This document shows positions 16,111-23,164 of a DNA stretch of 36,529 bases, piece after piece; position 1 is the first letter of the stretch; every line of letters starts with the position of its first letter. The stretch comes from Coprobacillus sp. GTDB lineage: Bacteria > Bacillota_I > Bacilli_A > RFN20 > CAG-826. The DNA lies in contig JAJQAL010000023.1 of NCBI GenBank assembly GCA_021203815.1, positions 3,878 to 40,406 of the forward strand, in the 5' to 3' direction. The position numbers and the translations under genes were made by a program. Under the pieces are notes generated by a model. That model was not told where the DNA came from and ran no database searches. It saw only the letters and a program-made list of their open reading frames with translations.

Positions 16111-17498
16111 GTTTTGGCGCTTTAGTTGCTTTATATACTGTTATTATCGTGGTCCTTATCCTCCTCTCCTTTTACTTTTCTGTCGCTGATATGGCGTATG
16201 GCTCTGTTACCCTTTCAAGGATGGAAAGAATCGCTGATAAAGGCGATAAGAAAGATAAGACCGCTGCGAAACTTAAAAGGCACTACGATACGACTATCTC
16301 CACCATTCTCTTCTATAACGATGTGTGTAATGCCGGTATTGATATCTTTGCCACCTTCCTCGGTGTTCTTATTGCCACGCAGTACGATTGGAGTATGAGC
16401 GCTGCTAATGCTGGTCTCATCTTCTCCCTTATCGCTCTTATCTTTAAAGTGGCCTTTGGAGATATCATCGCTAAGTCGATTGGTAAGGTTTATAACTACC
16501 GCTTAGTTAGATTCTACGCTCGCGTAATAAATGTTTTATATTATATTTCGATTCCAGTTACTTATCTTGTCGGTGGTTTTGGCTCTCTTGTGACCTATCC
16601 AATCACTCATAACGTGAAAGAAAATGTCACTAATGATGAGGACCTACAGGAGATGGTGGATGAAATTGAAGAGGAAGGAACAGTCGACGAAGAAAAAGCG
16701 GATATGCTAAGAGGGGCAATTGACTATGCGACCACTGAGCTATATGAAATAATGACTCCAAGAGCAAAGATCTTTGCCGTCGATAAAGCTAAACCAGTTA
16801 GTAAAATTCTATCCGACGAGAAAGCTTTTACCCACTCCCGTATTCCTGTTTATGAAGAGAGTATTGATAACATCATCGGTTATGTAAGAATGAGAGATCT
16901 CATCGCCCTAAAGATTCAAAAGAAAGAAGATATTACCCCAATTATAGAAAACATTCCAATCTTCCCTAGAACTGAAGAGATTAATGATATCCTTGCCTAT
17001 TTTAATCAGCATCATTCCCATATCGGTGTGGTCCTTGATGAATACGGCGGTACTGAAGGTATCGTTACTAAAGAGGATATCGTTGAGGAAATCGTTGGAG
17101 ATATTTGGGACGAAACCGATGACCCTGATGAATTAATCGACGAGAAAACAGACGGCACCTTTATCGTGGACGGGTCGATGAACCTCGAAGACTTCTGTGA
17201 GGAGTTTGATATCGACTATGACGAGATTGATACGGAGTATGTCACTATTGGTGGTTTCATGATTGAGCTCCTCGATGATAGATTCGCAAATGTTTGGGAT
17301 GTCGCTTGGCTCGATGGAGTAAAGCTTCAGGTTATTGCGGTGGATAAAAATAGAACCGTTAAAAAGCTACAAGTCACCCCTAAGCCAGAAGAGGAAGAAG
17401 ACGATATTCCTATCTTAGCGGTTATGGGTAGACCAAGCGAAAAAACAAGTCAAAAAAATGAGTCCAAAAAGGATTCAAAAACAAAAAAATCTAAGTAA
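16107..17498 (+). CDS. DUF21/CBS/CorC_HlyC protein, CNNM/CorC family, second of the pair
   Basis: 463-aa inner-membrane protein of the hemolysin C/CorC class. The DUF21 membrane domain spans about residues 1-175, with hydrophobic segments near 3-25, 70-90, 98-118 and 137-162. The characteristic MTPRAKIFAVDK linker follows (about 212-223). The CBS pair (about 215-335) contains HSRIPVYEESIDNIIGYVRMRDL and GVVLDEYGGTEGIVTKEDIVEEIVGDIWDE. The CorC_HlyC domain is about 345-430 (DGTFIVDGSMNLEDF onward). The tail is Lys/Ser-rich. This is the canonical full-length member, and the preceding gene is a shortened paralogue overlapping by 4 nt. Likely role is divalent-cation (Mg) efflux or regulation. Confidence 0.88.
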   Translation: MSFGALVALYTVIIVVLILLSFYFSVADMAYGSVTLSRMERIADKGDKKDKTAAKLKRHYDTTISTILFYNDVCNAGIDIFATFLGVLIATQYDWSMSAANAGLIFSLIALIFKVAFGDIIAKSIGKVYNYRLVRFYARVINVLYYISIPVTYLVGGFGSLVTYPITHNVKENVTNDEDLQEMVDEIEEEGTVDEEKADMLRGAIDYATTELYEIMTPRAKIFAVDKAKPVSKILSDEKAFTHSRIPVYEESIDNIIGYVRMRDLIALKIQKKEDITPIIENIPIFPRTEEINDILAYFNQHHSHIGVVLDEYGGTEGIVTKEDIVEEIVGDIWDETDDPDELIDEKTDGTFIVDGSMNLEDFCEEFDIDYDEIDTEYVTIGGFMIELLDDRFANVWDVAWLDGVKLQVIAVDKNRTVKKLQVTPKPEEEEDDIPILAVMGRPSEKTSQKNESKKDSKTKKSK

Positions 17499-17514
17499 AT
17501 CTTAAGTATTTAAC

Positions 17515-18609
17515 TTATTTTGTCATAACTCCAATAAGGAGTTTTTTTATCTCTTCATCGCTAAGCATCTCATCGATATCTCGATATGAAGAAATCTCTT
17601 TATCTAAAAGATACGTGTATAAGTTATTGATTAAAATATCGGTGAAATTCTCGTGCTTAGAGTAGTCCACATCGAGTTTATTTATTTGCTCAAATAGAAG
17701 GGTGATGAGGCAGCGCCTAGCTAGGGCAATCATAGAAGGCTCAAGCCAGTAGTGAAACACCACGTTTTTACATTTTTCTTCAATTGGAAGAAGCCTTAGA
17801 TACATCGGAAGACCTTCGTTCGCGTCATGCCATAGATCGACATAAACATAATTATATTTTTTAGAAATCGCTTCTTCTTTTAAATAAACAAAAGCGTCTT
17901 GGTAGAGTATTTTAATTTTTGACTTTGTTTTTAGTAGTGGATATATATTCTCATTAAAGATAGAAATGATATCTTTGTTATTCTCAAGAATAACAACGCT
18001 TTTAACTTCATCTTTAAGAGAGAGCATATAAGCGAGATAGCCTAGGCCTAGTCCGCAGATAAGGACATTACCATTTGCTTCCTCTATCATCGCCTTCATA
18101 GTTTCGATTTCATTTGGATTGATACTCATCCAAATAACATCTTTATCGATGAGAGCGAGATACCTATATTCTTTATCAAAGTAGCCAATCTGAGAAAGCT
18201 CTTCATAGTAGTGATCCTTATTCACTTTTATCTCATCAAGCGGGAAGGGTTCATAGGGTTCATAGTGAAGATATTTTAATTCTAGATTTCCCTTTTTTAC
18301 TTCCGGAATTGCAAGCTTATTATATGGATTGCCCTCATATTCACTGACATTTTTCTTATGAAGCTGCTCATGGAAGTAATGCTCCGCAAGGCTATTATTT
18401 TCTTCGTCTTCGAGATCGATTTGATAGTAGTCCATCATCGTTTCATAGACATAGTCACTTTCATTTTCATCCTCAATTCCATCGAAATCGATATAAAAGC
18501 CGTCCGCATACATCTCGTTAAGCATATCTGCGACGGATAAATTAACTTCTTTAGTGTCGACGAGTTTATTAAATTCTTCTATGTCTTTTTTACTAAGTGT
18601 AATTTTCAT
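17515..18609 (-). CDS. Rossmann-fold methyltransferase/spermidine-synthase-like protein
   Basis: 364 aa, not firmly identified. The N-terminal ~170 residues are acidic and Tyr-rich with no domain I recognise. From about residue 179 a SAM-binding pattern appears: NVLICGLGLGYLAYMLSL (GxGxG loop), then VKSVVILENNKDIISIF with an acidic residue at the end of strand 2, then IKILYQDAFVYL and YNYVYVDLWHD. The order resembles spermidine-synthase/class I methyltransferase folds. A C-terminal helical part follows (YLRLLPIEEKCKNVVFHYW). The substrate is unknown. Its -10 box is 6 nt before the ATG. It converges on the CorC gene with a 16-nt gap and no clear terminator. Confidence 0.6.
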   Translation of the reverse strand: MKITLSKKDIEEFNKLVDTKEVNLSVADMLNEMYADGFYIDFDGIEDENESDYVYETMMDYYQIDLEDEENNSLAEHYFHEQLHKKNVSEYEGNPYNKLAIPEVKKGNLELKYLHYEPYEPFPLDEIKVNKDHYYEELSQIGYFDKEYRYLALIDKDVIWMSINPNEIETMKAMIEEANGNVLICGLGLGYLAYMLSLKDEVKSVVILENNKDIISIFNENIYPLLKTKSKIKILYQDAFVYLKEEAISKKYNYVYVDLWHDANEGLPMYLRLLPIEEKCKNVVFHYWLEPSMIALARRCLITLLFEQINKLDVDYSKHENFTDILINNLYTYLLDKEISSYRDIDEMLSDEEIKKLLIGVMTK

Positions 18610-18615
18610 ACGATT

Positions 18616-18621
18616 ATTATA
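18616..18621 (-). promoter_or_regulatory. -10 box 6 nt before the methyltransferase-like gene
   Basis: Minus-strand TATAAT, then AATCGT, then the ATG at 18609. No Shine-Dalgarno; leaderless start predicted. Confidence 0.5.
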
Positions 18622-18716
18622 TTAAATAAATGCCCTTTTGATAACAAAAACGCACATGCTACTAATCAATAGAGTTCAATTAAAGAAAAATAATTTTATT
18701 TCAAATTATTTTTAGC

Positions 18717-18722
18717 TATAAT
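18717..18722 (+). promoter_or_regulatory. -10 box 8 nt before the zinc-ribbon gene
   Basis: TATAAT, then CACTAGTT, then the ATG at 18731. No Shine-Dalgarno; leaderless start predicted. The -35 region is T-rich but not a good match. Confidence 0.5.
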
Positions 18723-18730
18723 CACTAGTT

Positions 18731-19801
18731 ATGGATTTAGTAAAAGCTTATTGTCCACAGTGCCATAAAAATCATTCAAAGAGTGATCCTATTTTAGTTA
18801 ACCCCGATGATAAAAATGCGGTTTGTCCAGACTGCCTAGCTGAGTTTAAGACTAAACAAGGGATTAAACTTTTTGAAAATCATATCGCTCTTCTTCTTCA
18901 CGATGCCTATTACACCTTAGAGCAGATTAATGATTACAACATGGCCTACCATAAATTTGCGGACATCATTGAAATTGATCCCTCCTGCTGCGCCGCTCGT
19001 GAAGGGAGAATTATCTCTTTAATTTATCTTTCCACTTTTAAATACTGCCAGATTGAAAACGCGAAGATTCTCTTTGAAAAAGATTTAGGAGAGTATTTAA
19101 GATACCGCCCTAAAAAGCTCCTTCCTTTCATGAAAAGAGTGAATGAGACACTTAATGTTTATCAGTCGAATCTTTATAATAAACTCTCTAATCAGGGACT
19201 ATTTTACACTCTGGATGGACTAAGAATTTATTATAGTCACTGCTATGAAATCCTTTCCGTGAAGATCCTTCTTCTTGACCTCTTAGAAAGATTAAGTGCG
19301 AGAGCCAAAGACCCCACTCATATTAATGAACTTATCGAGAGAATCTCAAAAGAGTATGAGGACCTTAGTAACTTCCTTAATAGGACAGAGTTTTACTCCC
19401 CCGCGGGAGATATCTATAACGTCATCTCCTATAACCCTGAAAATGGTGAGGTTTTAATTACGAGATCCGTCCCCGCTTTCGATACCTCCAAAGTGGTCAA
19501 AAGATATGGAACGACCTCCTACTTTAATAAAAAGGAAAAGCGTAAGAAAAAAGCGGTCCTCTTTCACTCGAGATCCGCTTTATATACCTTTATGAATTCT
19601 CTTATCTCGCTTGGTTGGCTCTGCTTTGTTCTTGCCTTTTTATCGATAATTAATACATTCCTCGTTATCTTCTTTACGGATATTAGTTATCTCCCCTTTA
19701 TCTTCGGACCACTTGCGATACTCCTAATTATCTTAGGACTGGTGTGTCTATTCGTTCACCGTAATAAGTTCCATCAATACTTTAAAGACGATGAAGAGTA
19801 G
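18731..19801 (+). CDS. Zinc-ribbon, helical-repeat membrane protein of unknown function
   Basis: 356 aa, not recognised as a named family. The N-terminus has a four-cysteine ribbon: YCPQC (residues 8-12) and CPDC (about 34-37). Residues ~45-240 are helical and TPR-like (DAYYTLEQINDYNMAYHKFADIIEIDPSCCAAREGRI). A basic stretch (FNKKEKRKKKA) precedes two C-terminal membrane helices (about 288-315 and 320-342) and a short charged tail. The layout suggests a cytosolic sensing or scaffold region tethered by a C-terminal hairpin. The stop codon directly abuts the stop of the converging rdgB gene. The -10 box sits 8 nt before the ATG. Confidence 0.6.
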   Translation: MDLVKAYCPQCHKNHSKSDPILVNPDDKNAVCPDCLAEFKTKQGIKLFENHIALLLHDAYYTLEQINDYNMAYHKFADIIEIDPSCCAAREGRIISLIYLSTFKYCQIENAKILFEKDLGEYLRYRPKKLLPFMKRVNETLNVYQSNLYNKLSNQGLFYTLDGLRIYYSHCYEILSVKILLLDLLERLSARAKDPTHINELIERISKEYEDLSNFLNRTEFYSPAGDIYNVISYNPENGEVLITRSVPAFDTSKVVKRYGTTSYFNKKEKRKKKAVLFHSRSALYTFMNSLISLGWLCFVLAFLSIINTFLVIFFTDISYLPFIFGPLAILLIILGLVCLFVHRNKFHQYFKDDEE

Positions 19802-20407
19802 CTACTTACTAATTAGTCCATTTATTCTTAGATATGTTAAGACCTTCGTTAGGGCTCTAGCTCGATGGGAGATCTTATTTTTTTCTTCTTCGCTTAGCTC
19901 GGAAAAAGTCATCCCTTTTTCTTTTACTAAAAAGATTGGGTCATAGCCAAATCCGTTTTCTCCATTATGGATTTCACCCGCTATTTCCCCTTCTATTTCC
20001 CCAGTAAAATAGAGCGGTTTATCCTCAACATTATATAGACACATCGTACATATAAATTTGGCTTTTCTATTCTTACTTCCCTCTAAATCGGAAAGAATCT
20101 GTTCCATCGCTTTAATATTTGAGCCGCATTCTTTCATATAGCGGGAGGAGTGGACCCCTGGTCTATTATCTAACGCCTCTATTTCTAGTCCCGAGTCATC
20201 CGCTAAAATTGGATAAGAGGTATATTTACTTACTTCTTTCGCTTTTATCGCCGCGTTTTCTAAGTAGGACCCATCTCCCTCTATAAAGTCGATATCTAAA
20301 TTAAGGTCACTTAGTCCATAAACAATGATTCCGTGCGGAGCGAGTACGTCTCTCACTTCTTTGACTTTTCCTTTATTATTAGTGGCAAGAATTATTTCGT
20401 AGTTCAT
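19802..20407 (-). CDS. rdgB: XTP/dITP pyrophosphatase (RdgB/HAM1)
   Basis: House-cleaning enzyme hydrolysing non-canonical purine triphosphates (ITP, dITP, XTP) to monophosphates, cytosolic. 201 aa, typical length. Hallmarks are the N-terminal ILATNNKGKVKEV substrate loop, ENAAIKAKEVSKYTSYPILADDSGLEIEALDNRPGVHSSRY, with the metal-binding Asp pair, and the C-terminal NGFGYDPIF and SHRARAL signatures. Only 0 nt separate its stop from that of the converging plus-strand gene. A TATAAT box ends 8 nt before the ATG and there is no ribosome site, so it seems to be transcribed separately from tRNA-Gly and trxA upstream. Confidence 0.96.
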   Translation of the reverse strand: MNYEIILATNNKGKVKEVRDVLAPHGIIVYGLSDLNLDIDFIEGDGSYLENAAIKAKEVSKYTSYPILADDSGLEIEALDNRPGVHSSRYMKECGSNIKAMEQILSDLEGSKNRKAKFICTMCLYNVEDKPLYFTGEIEGEIAGEIHNGENGFGYDPIFLVKEKGMTFSELSEEEKNKISHRARALTKVLTYLRINGLISK

Positions 20408-20415
20408 ATCTATAT

Positions 20416-20421
20416 ATTATA
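20416..20421 (-). promoter_or_regulatory. -10 box 8 nt before rdgB
   Basis: Minus-strand TATAAT, then ATATAGAT, then the ATG at 20407. No Shine-Dalgarno; leaderless start predicted. Confidence 0.5.
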
Positions 20422-20435
20422 TTTTCATAAAATAA

Positions 20436-20456
20436 AAAACACCGACAAAGTGTTTT
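20436..20456 (-). terminator. Terminator of tRNA-Gly
   Basis: On the minus strand, AAAACAC pairs with GTGTTTT around a 7-nt loop. A run of six T then ATTTTAT follows, just past the tRNA 3' end. Confidence 0.8.
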
Positions 20457-20461
20457 ACTCC

Positions 20462-20535
20462 TGGAGCAGGTGACGGGAATCGAACCCGCGTAATCAGCTT
20501 GGAGGGCTGATGTTCTGCCACTGAACTACACCTGC
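20462..20535 (-). tRNA. tRNA-Gly (anticodon TCC) with C33
   Basis: Acceptor GCAGGTG pairs with CACCTGC, with U discriminator and encoded CCA. D-arm GTTC-AGTGGCA-GAAC with the usual GG. The anticodon stem TCAGC/GCTGA encloses the 7-nt loop CCTCCAA. T-arm CGGG-TTCGATT-CCCG. With five-base stems the anticodon is UCC and position 33 is C, not the near-universal U. 74 nt, otherwise a normal glycine tRNA. Confidence 0.93.
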
Positions 20536-20547
20536 ATCAGTGAATAT

Positions 20548-20577
20548 ATTATAAAAGCACTGCCTTTAAAAAGGCAA
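20548..20577 (-). promoter_or_regulatory. tRNA-Gly promoter nested with trxA terminator hairpin
   Basis: Minus strand: TTGCCT (20577-20572), an 18-bp spacer, TATAAT (20553-20548), then 12 nt to the tRNA. The -35 and spacer coincide with a hairpin, TGCCTT with AAGGCA (20561-20576), just after trxA. The hairpin is followed by GTGCTTTT and could be a weak trxA terminator. Confidence 0.55.
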
Positions 20578-20593
20578 TAACGATATTTATAAA

Positions 20594-20911
20594 TTATTTA
20601 TTTATAAACTCGATTACTTCATCGTGAGGGATATAGCCTAAAGATGACTTAGATAGCACCCCATTTTTAAAGAGGAGGAGAGTGGGGATAGAACGGACTC
20701 CAAATCTTCTATTTAAAGATTGATTTCCCTCTAAATCGGTATCGATTTTAATGATAATGGCGCTAGTTTCACCTGCCGTATCGATATCCTCTAAAACAGG
20801 AGATAGCATCTTACAGGGTCCGCACCAATTAGCGAAGAAATCCACTAAAACAAGAGGGTTCTGCGCTATTATTTCGTCAAACTGTGCTTCATTTTCAATG
20901 TGAATAATCAT
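20594..20911 (-). CDS. trxA: Thioredoxin
   Basis: 105-aa cytosolic dithiol oxidoreductase. The WCGPC active site is at about residues 29-33 in DFFANWCGPCKMLSPVL, with the cis-Pro loop in RSIPTLLLFKNG and Asp/Lys positions of classical thioredoxins conserved. It has a strong AGGAGG ribosome site. It lies 12 nt downstream of the TraX-like gene, so it is probably the last protein gene of the CPBP-TraX-trxA transcript. Partner reductase genes are not in view. Confidence 0.95.
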   Translation of the reverse strand: MIIHIENEAQFDEIIAQNPLVLVDFFANWCGPCKMLSPVLEDIDTAGETSAIIIKIDTDLEGNQSLNRRFGVRSIPTLLLFKNGVLSKSSLGYIPHDEVIEFINK

Positions 20912-20923
20912 CTTAATTACCTC

Positions 20924-21865
20924 CTAAATAACTAGCCAGAATATTATATAAAGTAAGATTAAATGAAATGGGTAATAAGCATAGGCTCCATAGTCAAACC
21001 ACTTCTTACTATATCCTCTATCTCCCGAGCAGAATAGAAGGAGTAAACCCGCGATCATCGCGTAGGTCTGGAAGGCGCCATTTAGATAGTCGTATGTCGG
21101 CATAATAAAGGCGATGAGCCAAAGTATCAGGCAGACGATAAGGAAGAATACCACTCCATAAATATTTCTTAAATATTTATATTTATCAGTTAGTTCTGGA
21201 TGTTCTTCCACCACAGGGACATCATTACCCTCATCATCATAGGCAATATCCACAATTGGATTATTCTTAAAGTAGATTTGTACGGACTTATAGCCGAGAT
21301 AGAAGGCCGCAATAATCGCGATGGAATACCATCCATACTGGGTTCTTAAGTAGTAGGGATACCAGTTAATGGAATCGATTTCAGGATTACCATATTCAAT
21401 AGCAAAGCAGACATATGAAAGAATGCCAATGGCGATTGGAATAAGGGCTAAAAGCCGCAAAGCGGGACTCTTTTTCTGTTCAAATGACCAAACGAGGAGC
21501 ACTCCTAAGATGAGATCAATAAAGATATTTCCCTCGATAATTCTATAGTCTTTAAGTGCGTATTCGGTAATGATTTGGAAGATTAAAACGATCACTCCGA
21601 CAATCGCAAGTCTTCCAATATATTTTCCTGTATGATGGGTATGAAGAGCCCCCTGAACAATGAGGTAGCAAAATAGAGGAAGTGCGAGTCTCCCAATCGC
21701 TCTTAAAACAGTGACTAATGTATTAAGCCCTCCTCCCATATCGGGGATAAATAGCTGCATAAAATAACCGATATGATCAACAGTCATACAAACAATCGCC
21801 ACAATTTTAATGACGAAATCTGAGACTTTTGAATTATTTCTTATGGCTTCTAAAAAACCATTCAT
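20924..21865 (-). CDS. TraX-family membrane protein
   Basis: 313 aa, multi-spanning. The N-terminus IKIVAIVCMTVDHIGYFM and then LRAIGRLALPLFCYLIVQGALHTHHTGKYIGRL are the signature of TraX-like proteins (named for the F-plasmid pilin acetylase). The C-terminal GAYAYYPFHLILLYIIFWLVI also fits. A polar loop near residues 198-222 (YDDEGNDVPVVEEHPELTDKYK) interrupts the membrane helices. In chromosomal Firmicutes copies the role is unknown, with acyltransferase activity a guess. Its ATG overlaps the stop of the CPBP protease gene (ATGA), indicating coupled translation. There is no conjugation gene nearby, so no evidence of a plasmid origin. Confidence 0.82.
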   Translation of the reverse strand: MNGFLEAIRNNSKVSDFVIKIVAIVCMTVDHIGYFMQLFIPDMGGGLNTLVTVLRAIGRLALPLFCYLIVQGALHTHHTGKYIGRLAIVGVIVLIFQIITEYALKDYRIIEGNIFIDLILGVLLVWSFEQKKSPALRLLALIPIAIGILSYVCFAIEYGNPEIDSINWYPYYLRTQYGWYSIAIIAAFYLGYKSVQIYFKNNPIVDIAYDDEGNDVPVVEEHPELTDKYKYLRNIYGVVFFLIVCLILWLIAFIMPTYDYLNGAFQTYAMIAGLLLLFCSGDRGYSKKWFDYGAYAYYPFHLILLYIIFWLVI

Positions 21866-22704
21866 ACGCCCATCATAACCTCCAAAATTATAAATAAGAC
21901 GGCAATTATATTGTTAAGAAAGTGAGCGAAGAAGCTCGCTCCAAAGCCCCTTCTTTCATAGACGAAGCAGAACACCCCCGCGGCAATAAGATATGAAGGT
22001 AAGTTTATCAGCTCATTTTCTAGCTCTTCATTCCATCCTCCACCGATTGTGGTGAAGTCGAAATGGATAAGCGCGAAGATAATAATCGTGAGTAGATATG
22101 CGCTCCATCTATTGATTCTTCTAAAAAACGAGAAGAGTCCAACCCTATAGGTCACTTCTTCCACTAACGGACCTATTATACCAAAGACAATAATCGAGGC
22201 AAAAGGATATAGTTCCGTTAGGGTATTGATACTGCTTTGGTTATTATTTCCCTCAGTGGTATAGAAGAAACTAATAATGAAGGAATAAACCCCGCTTGCT
22301 AAGATTAGCACTAAAAAGGCTAAAAATCCAAATAGATACGTCTCGCTTTTTGTAAATGTCTTCGCAAAACTTCCTCTTTCTTTAAAGACGAGAGCGAATA
22401 AAGCGGCGAGTACTAAAGCATACGCCGCTACATTTATCGTCATATTTCCTCTTGCGGTGTATAGCGTATCGCTATCCTCATACGCCATGAGGAGTATCAC
22501 TTCGACGATAAGCGCGAAAATCTGTAGTCCCGCAAAACCGATAAGAAAAGCAAATATCTCCTTAACGGGAGAGACCATCGTCATATTATTAAAGCCGTCA
22601 TAACGTTCTTTTGAGGTATTAGGGGCGTGACAGGATGGGCACTCATCCCCGACCTCATCATATTCCGTTCCACAGTTTGGGCACACGCGTTTAGAGAAAT
22701 GCAT
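21862..22704 (-). CDS. CPBP-family intramembrane metalloprotease with N-terminal zinc ribbon
   Basis: 280 aa. Residues 8-27 form a four-cysteine ribbon (CPNCGTEYDEVGDECPSC). Eight or so hydrophobic segments follow. The CAAX-protease/bacteriocin-processing motifs are in order: EEVTYR (motif 1, EExxxR, near residue 185), ALIHFDF (motif 2, near 213) and FFAHFLNNI (motif 3, FxxHxxxN, near 262). This suggests an active membrane protease, but the substrate is unknown. The minus-strand TATTAT ends 7 nt before the ATG (leaderless start predicted). First gene of CPBP-TraX-trxA. Confidence 0.88.
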   Translation of the reverse strand: MHFSKRVCPNCGTEYDEVGDECPSCHAPNTSKERYDGFNNMTMVSPVKEIFAFLIGFAGLQIFALIVEVILLMAYEDSDTLYTARGNMTINVAAYALVLAALFALVFKERGSFAKTFTKSETYLFGFLAFLVLILASGVYSFIISFFYTTEGNNNQSSINTLTELYPFASIIVFGIIGPLVEEVTYRVGLFSFFRRINRWSAYLLTIIIFALIHFDFTTIGGGWNEELENELINLPSYLIAAGVFCFVYERRGFGASFFAHFLNNIIAVLFIILEVMMGV

Positions 22705-22711
22705 ACATAGA

Positions 22712-22717
22712 ATAATA
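22712..22717 (-). promoter_or_regulatory. -10 box 7 nt before the CPBP gene
   Basis: Minus-strand TATTAT, then TCTATGT, then the ATG at 22704. No Shine-Dalgarno; leaderless start predicted. Confidence 0.45.
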
Positions 22718-22767
22718 CACTTTTTTAACGTAAAGTGTTATCACTTTAATTTAAGCGAATACTTCGC

Positions 22768-22773
22768 TATAAT
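22768..22773 (+). promoter_or_regulatory. Promoter of the yigZ-mrp-pepP-glpK operon
   Basis: TATAAT lies 11 nt before the ATG at 22785. The leader would be about 4 nt at most, too short for a ribosome site. Confidence 0.5.
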
Positions 22774-22784
22774 TAAAGAGTTTT

Positions 22785-23162
22785 ATGAAAGAGGTCATCT
22801 CACAAACTACATATGAAGAGGATATCCTCTCCTCCCGCTTCATCGCTCTTGTCTACCCCCTTAGGGACGCTAGTGAAGTCAAAGATATTATCACTAATGT
22901 CAAAAAGGAGTATAAAAAAGCCACTCATTACGTCTATGCCTATCGGCTAGGGGAAACGAGTAAAAGTAATGATGACGGAGAGCCAAGCGGCACTGCGGGT
23001 CGACCAATCCTCGAGCTCCTTCATAAAAAAGAAATTAATAACACCCTCATTATTGTGGTGCGTTACTACGGAGGGTCTAAGCTTGGCGCGGGACGCCTAC
23101 TTAGAACCTATGTAAGTACCGCTAATGAGGCCCTAAATAAAGCGGAGTATAAGGAGATATAA
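22785..23162 (+). CDS. yigZ: YigZ/IMPACT-family protein, N-terminal domain only
   Basis: 125 aa consisting of the UPF0029 (Impact) domain, with DGEPSGTAGRPILELL and VVRYYGGSKLGAGRLLRTY as the clear family signature. Most bacterial YigZ proteins are ~200 aa with a C-terminal DUF1949 ferredoxin-like domain; here the protein stops after EALNKAEYKEI, so that domain is absent. The stop is clean and the next gene's ribosome site lies in the last codons, so it looks like a stable short form rather than a recent break. Biochemical role unclear (a regulator of translation/stress signalling in eukaryotes). Confidence 0.9.
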   Translation: MKEVISQTTYEEDILSSRFIALVYPLRDASEVKDIITNVKKEYKKATHYVYAYRLGETSKSNDDGEPSGTAGRPILELLHKKEINNTLIIVVRYYGGSKLGAGRLLRTYVSTANEALNKAEYKEI

Positions 23163-23164
23163 TT

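Noticed and set aside
20924-21865. TraX-like gene as evidence of an integrated conjugative element
   Set aside because: No relaxase, T4SS, integrase or att repeats nearby; chromosomal TraX-family genes are common in Firmicutes.
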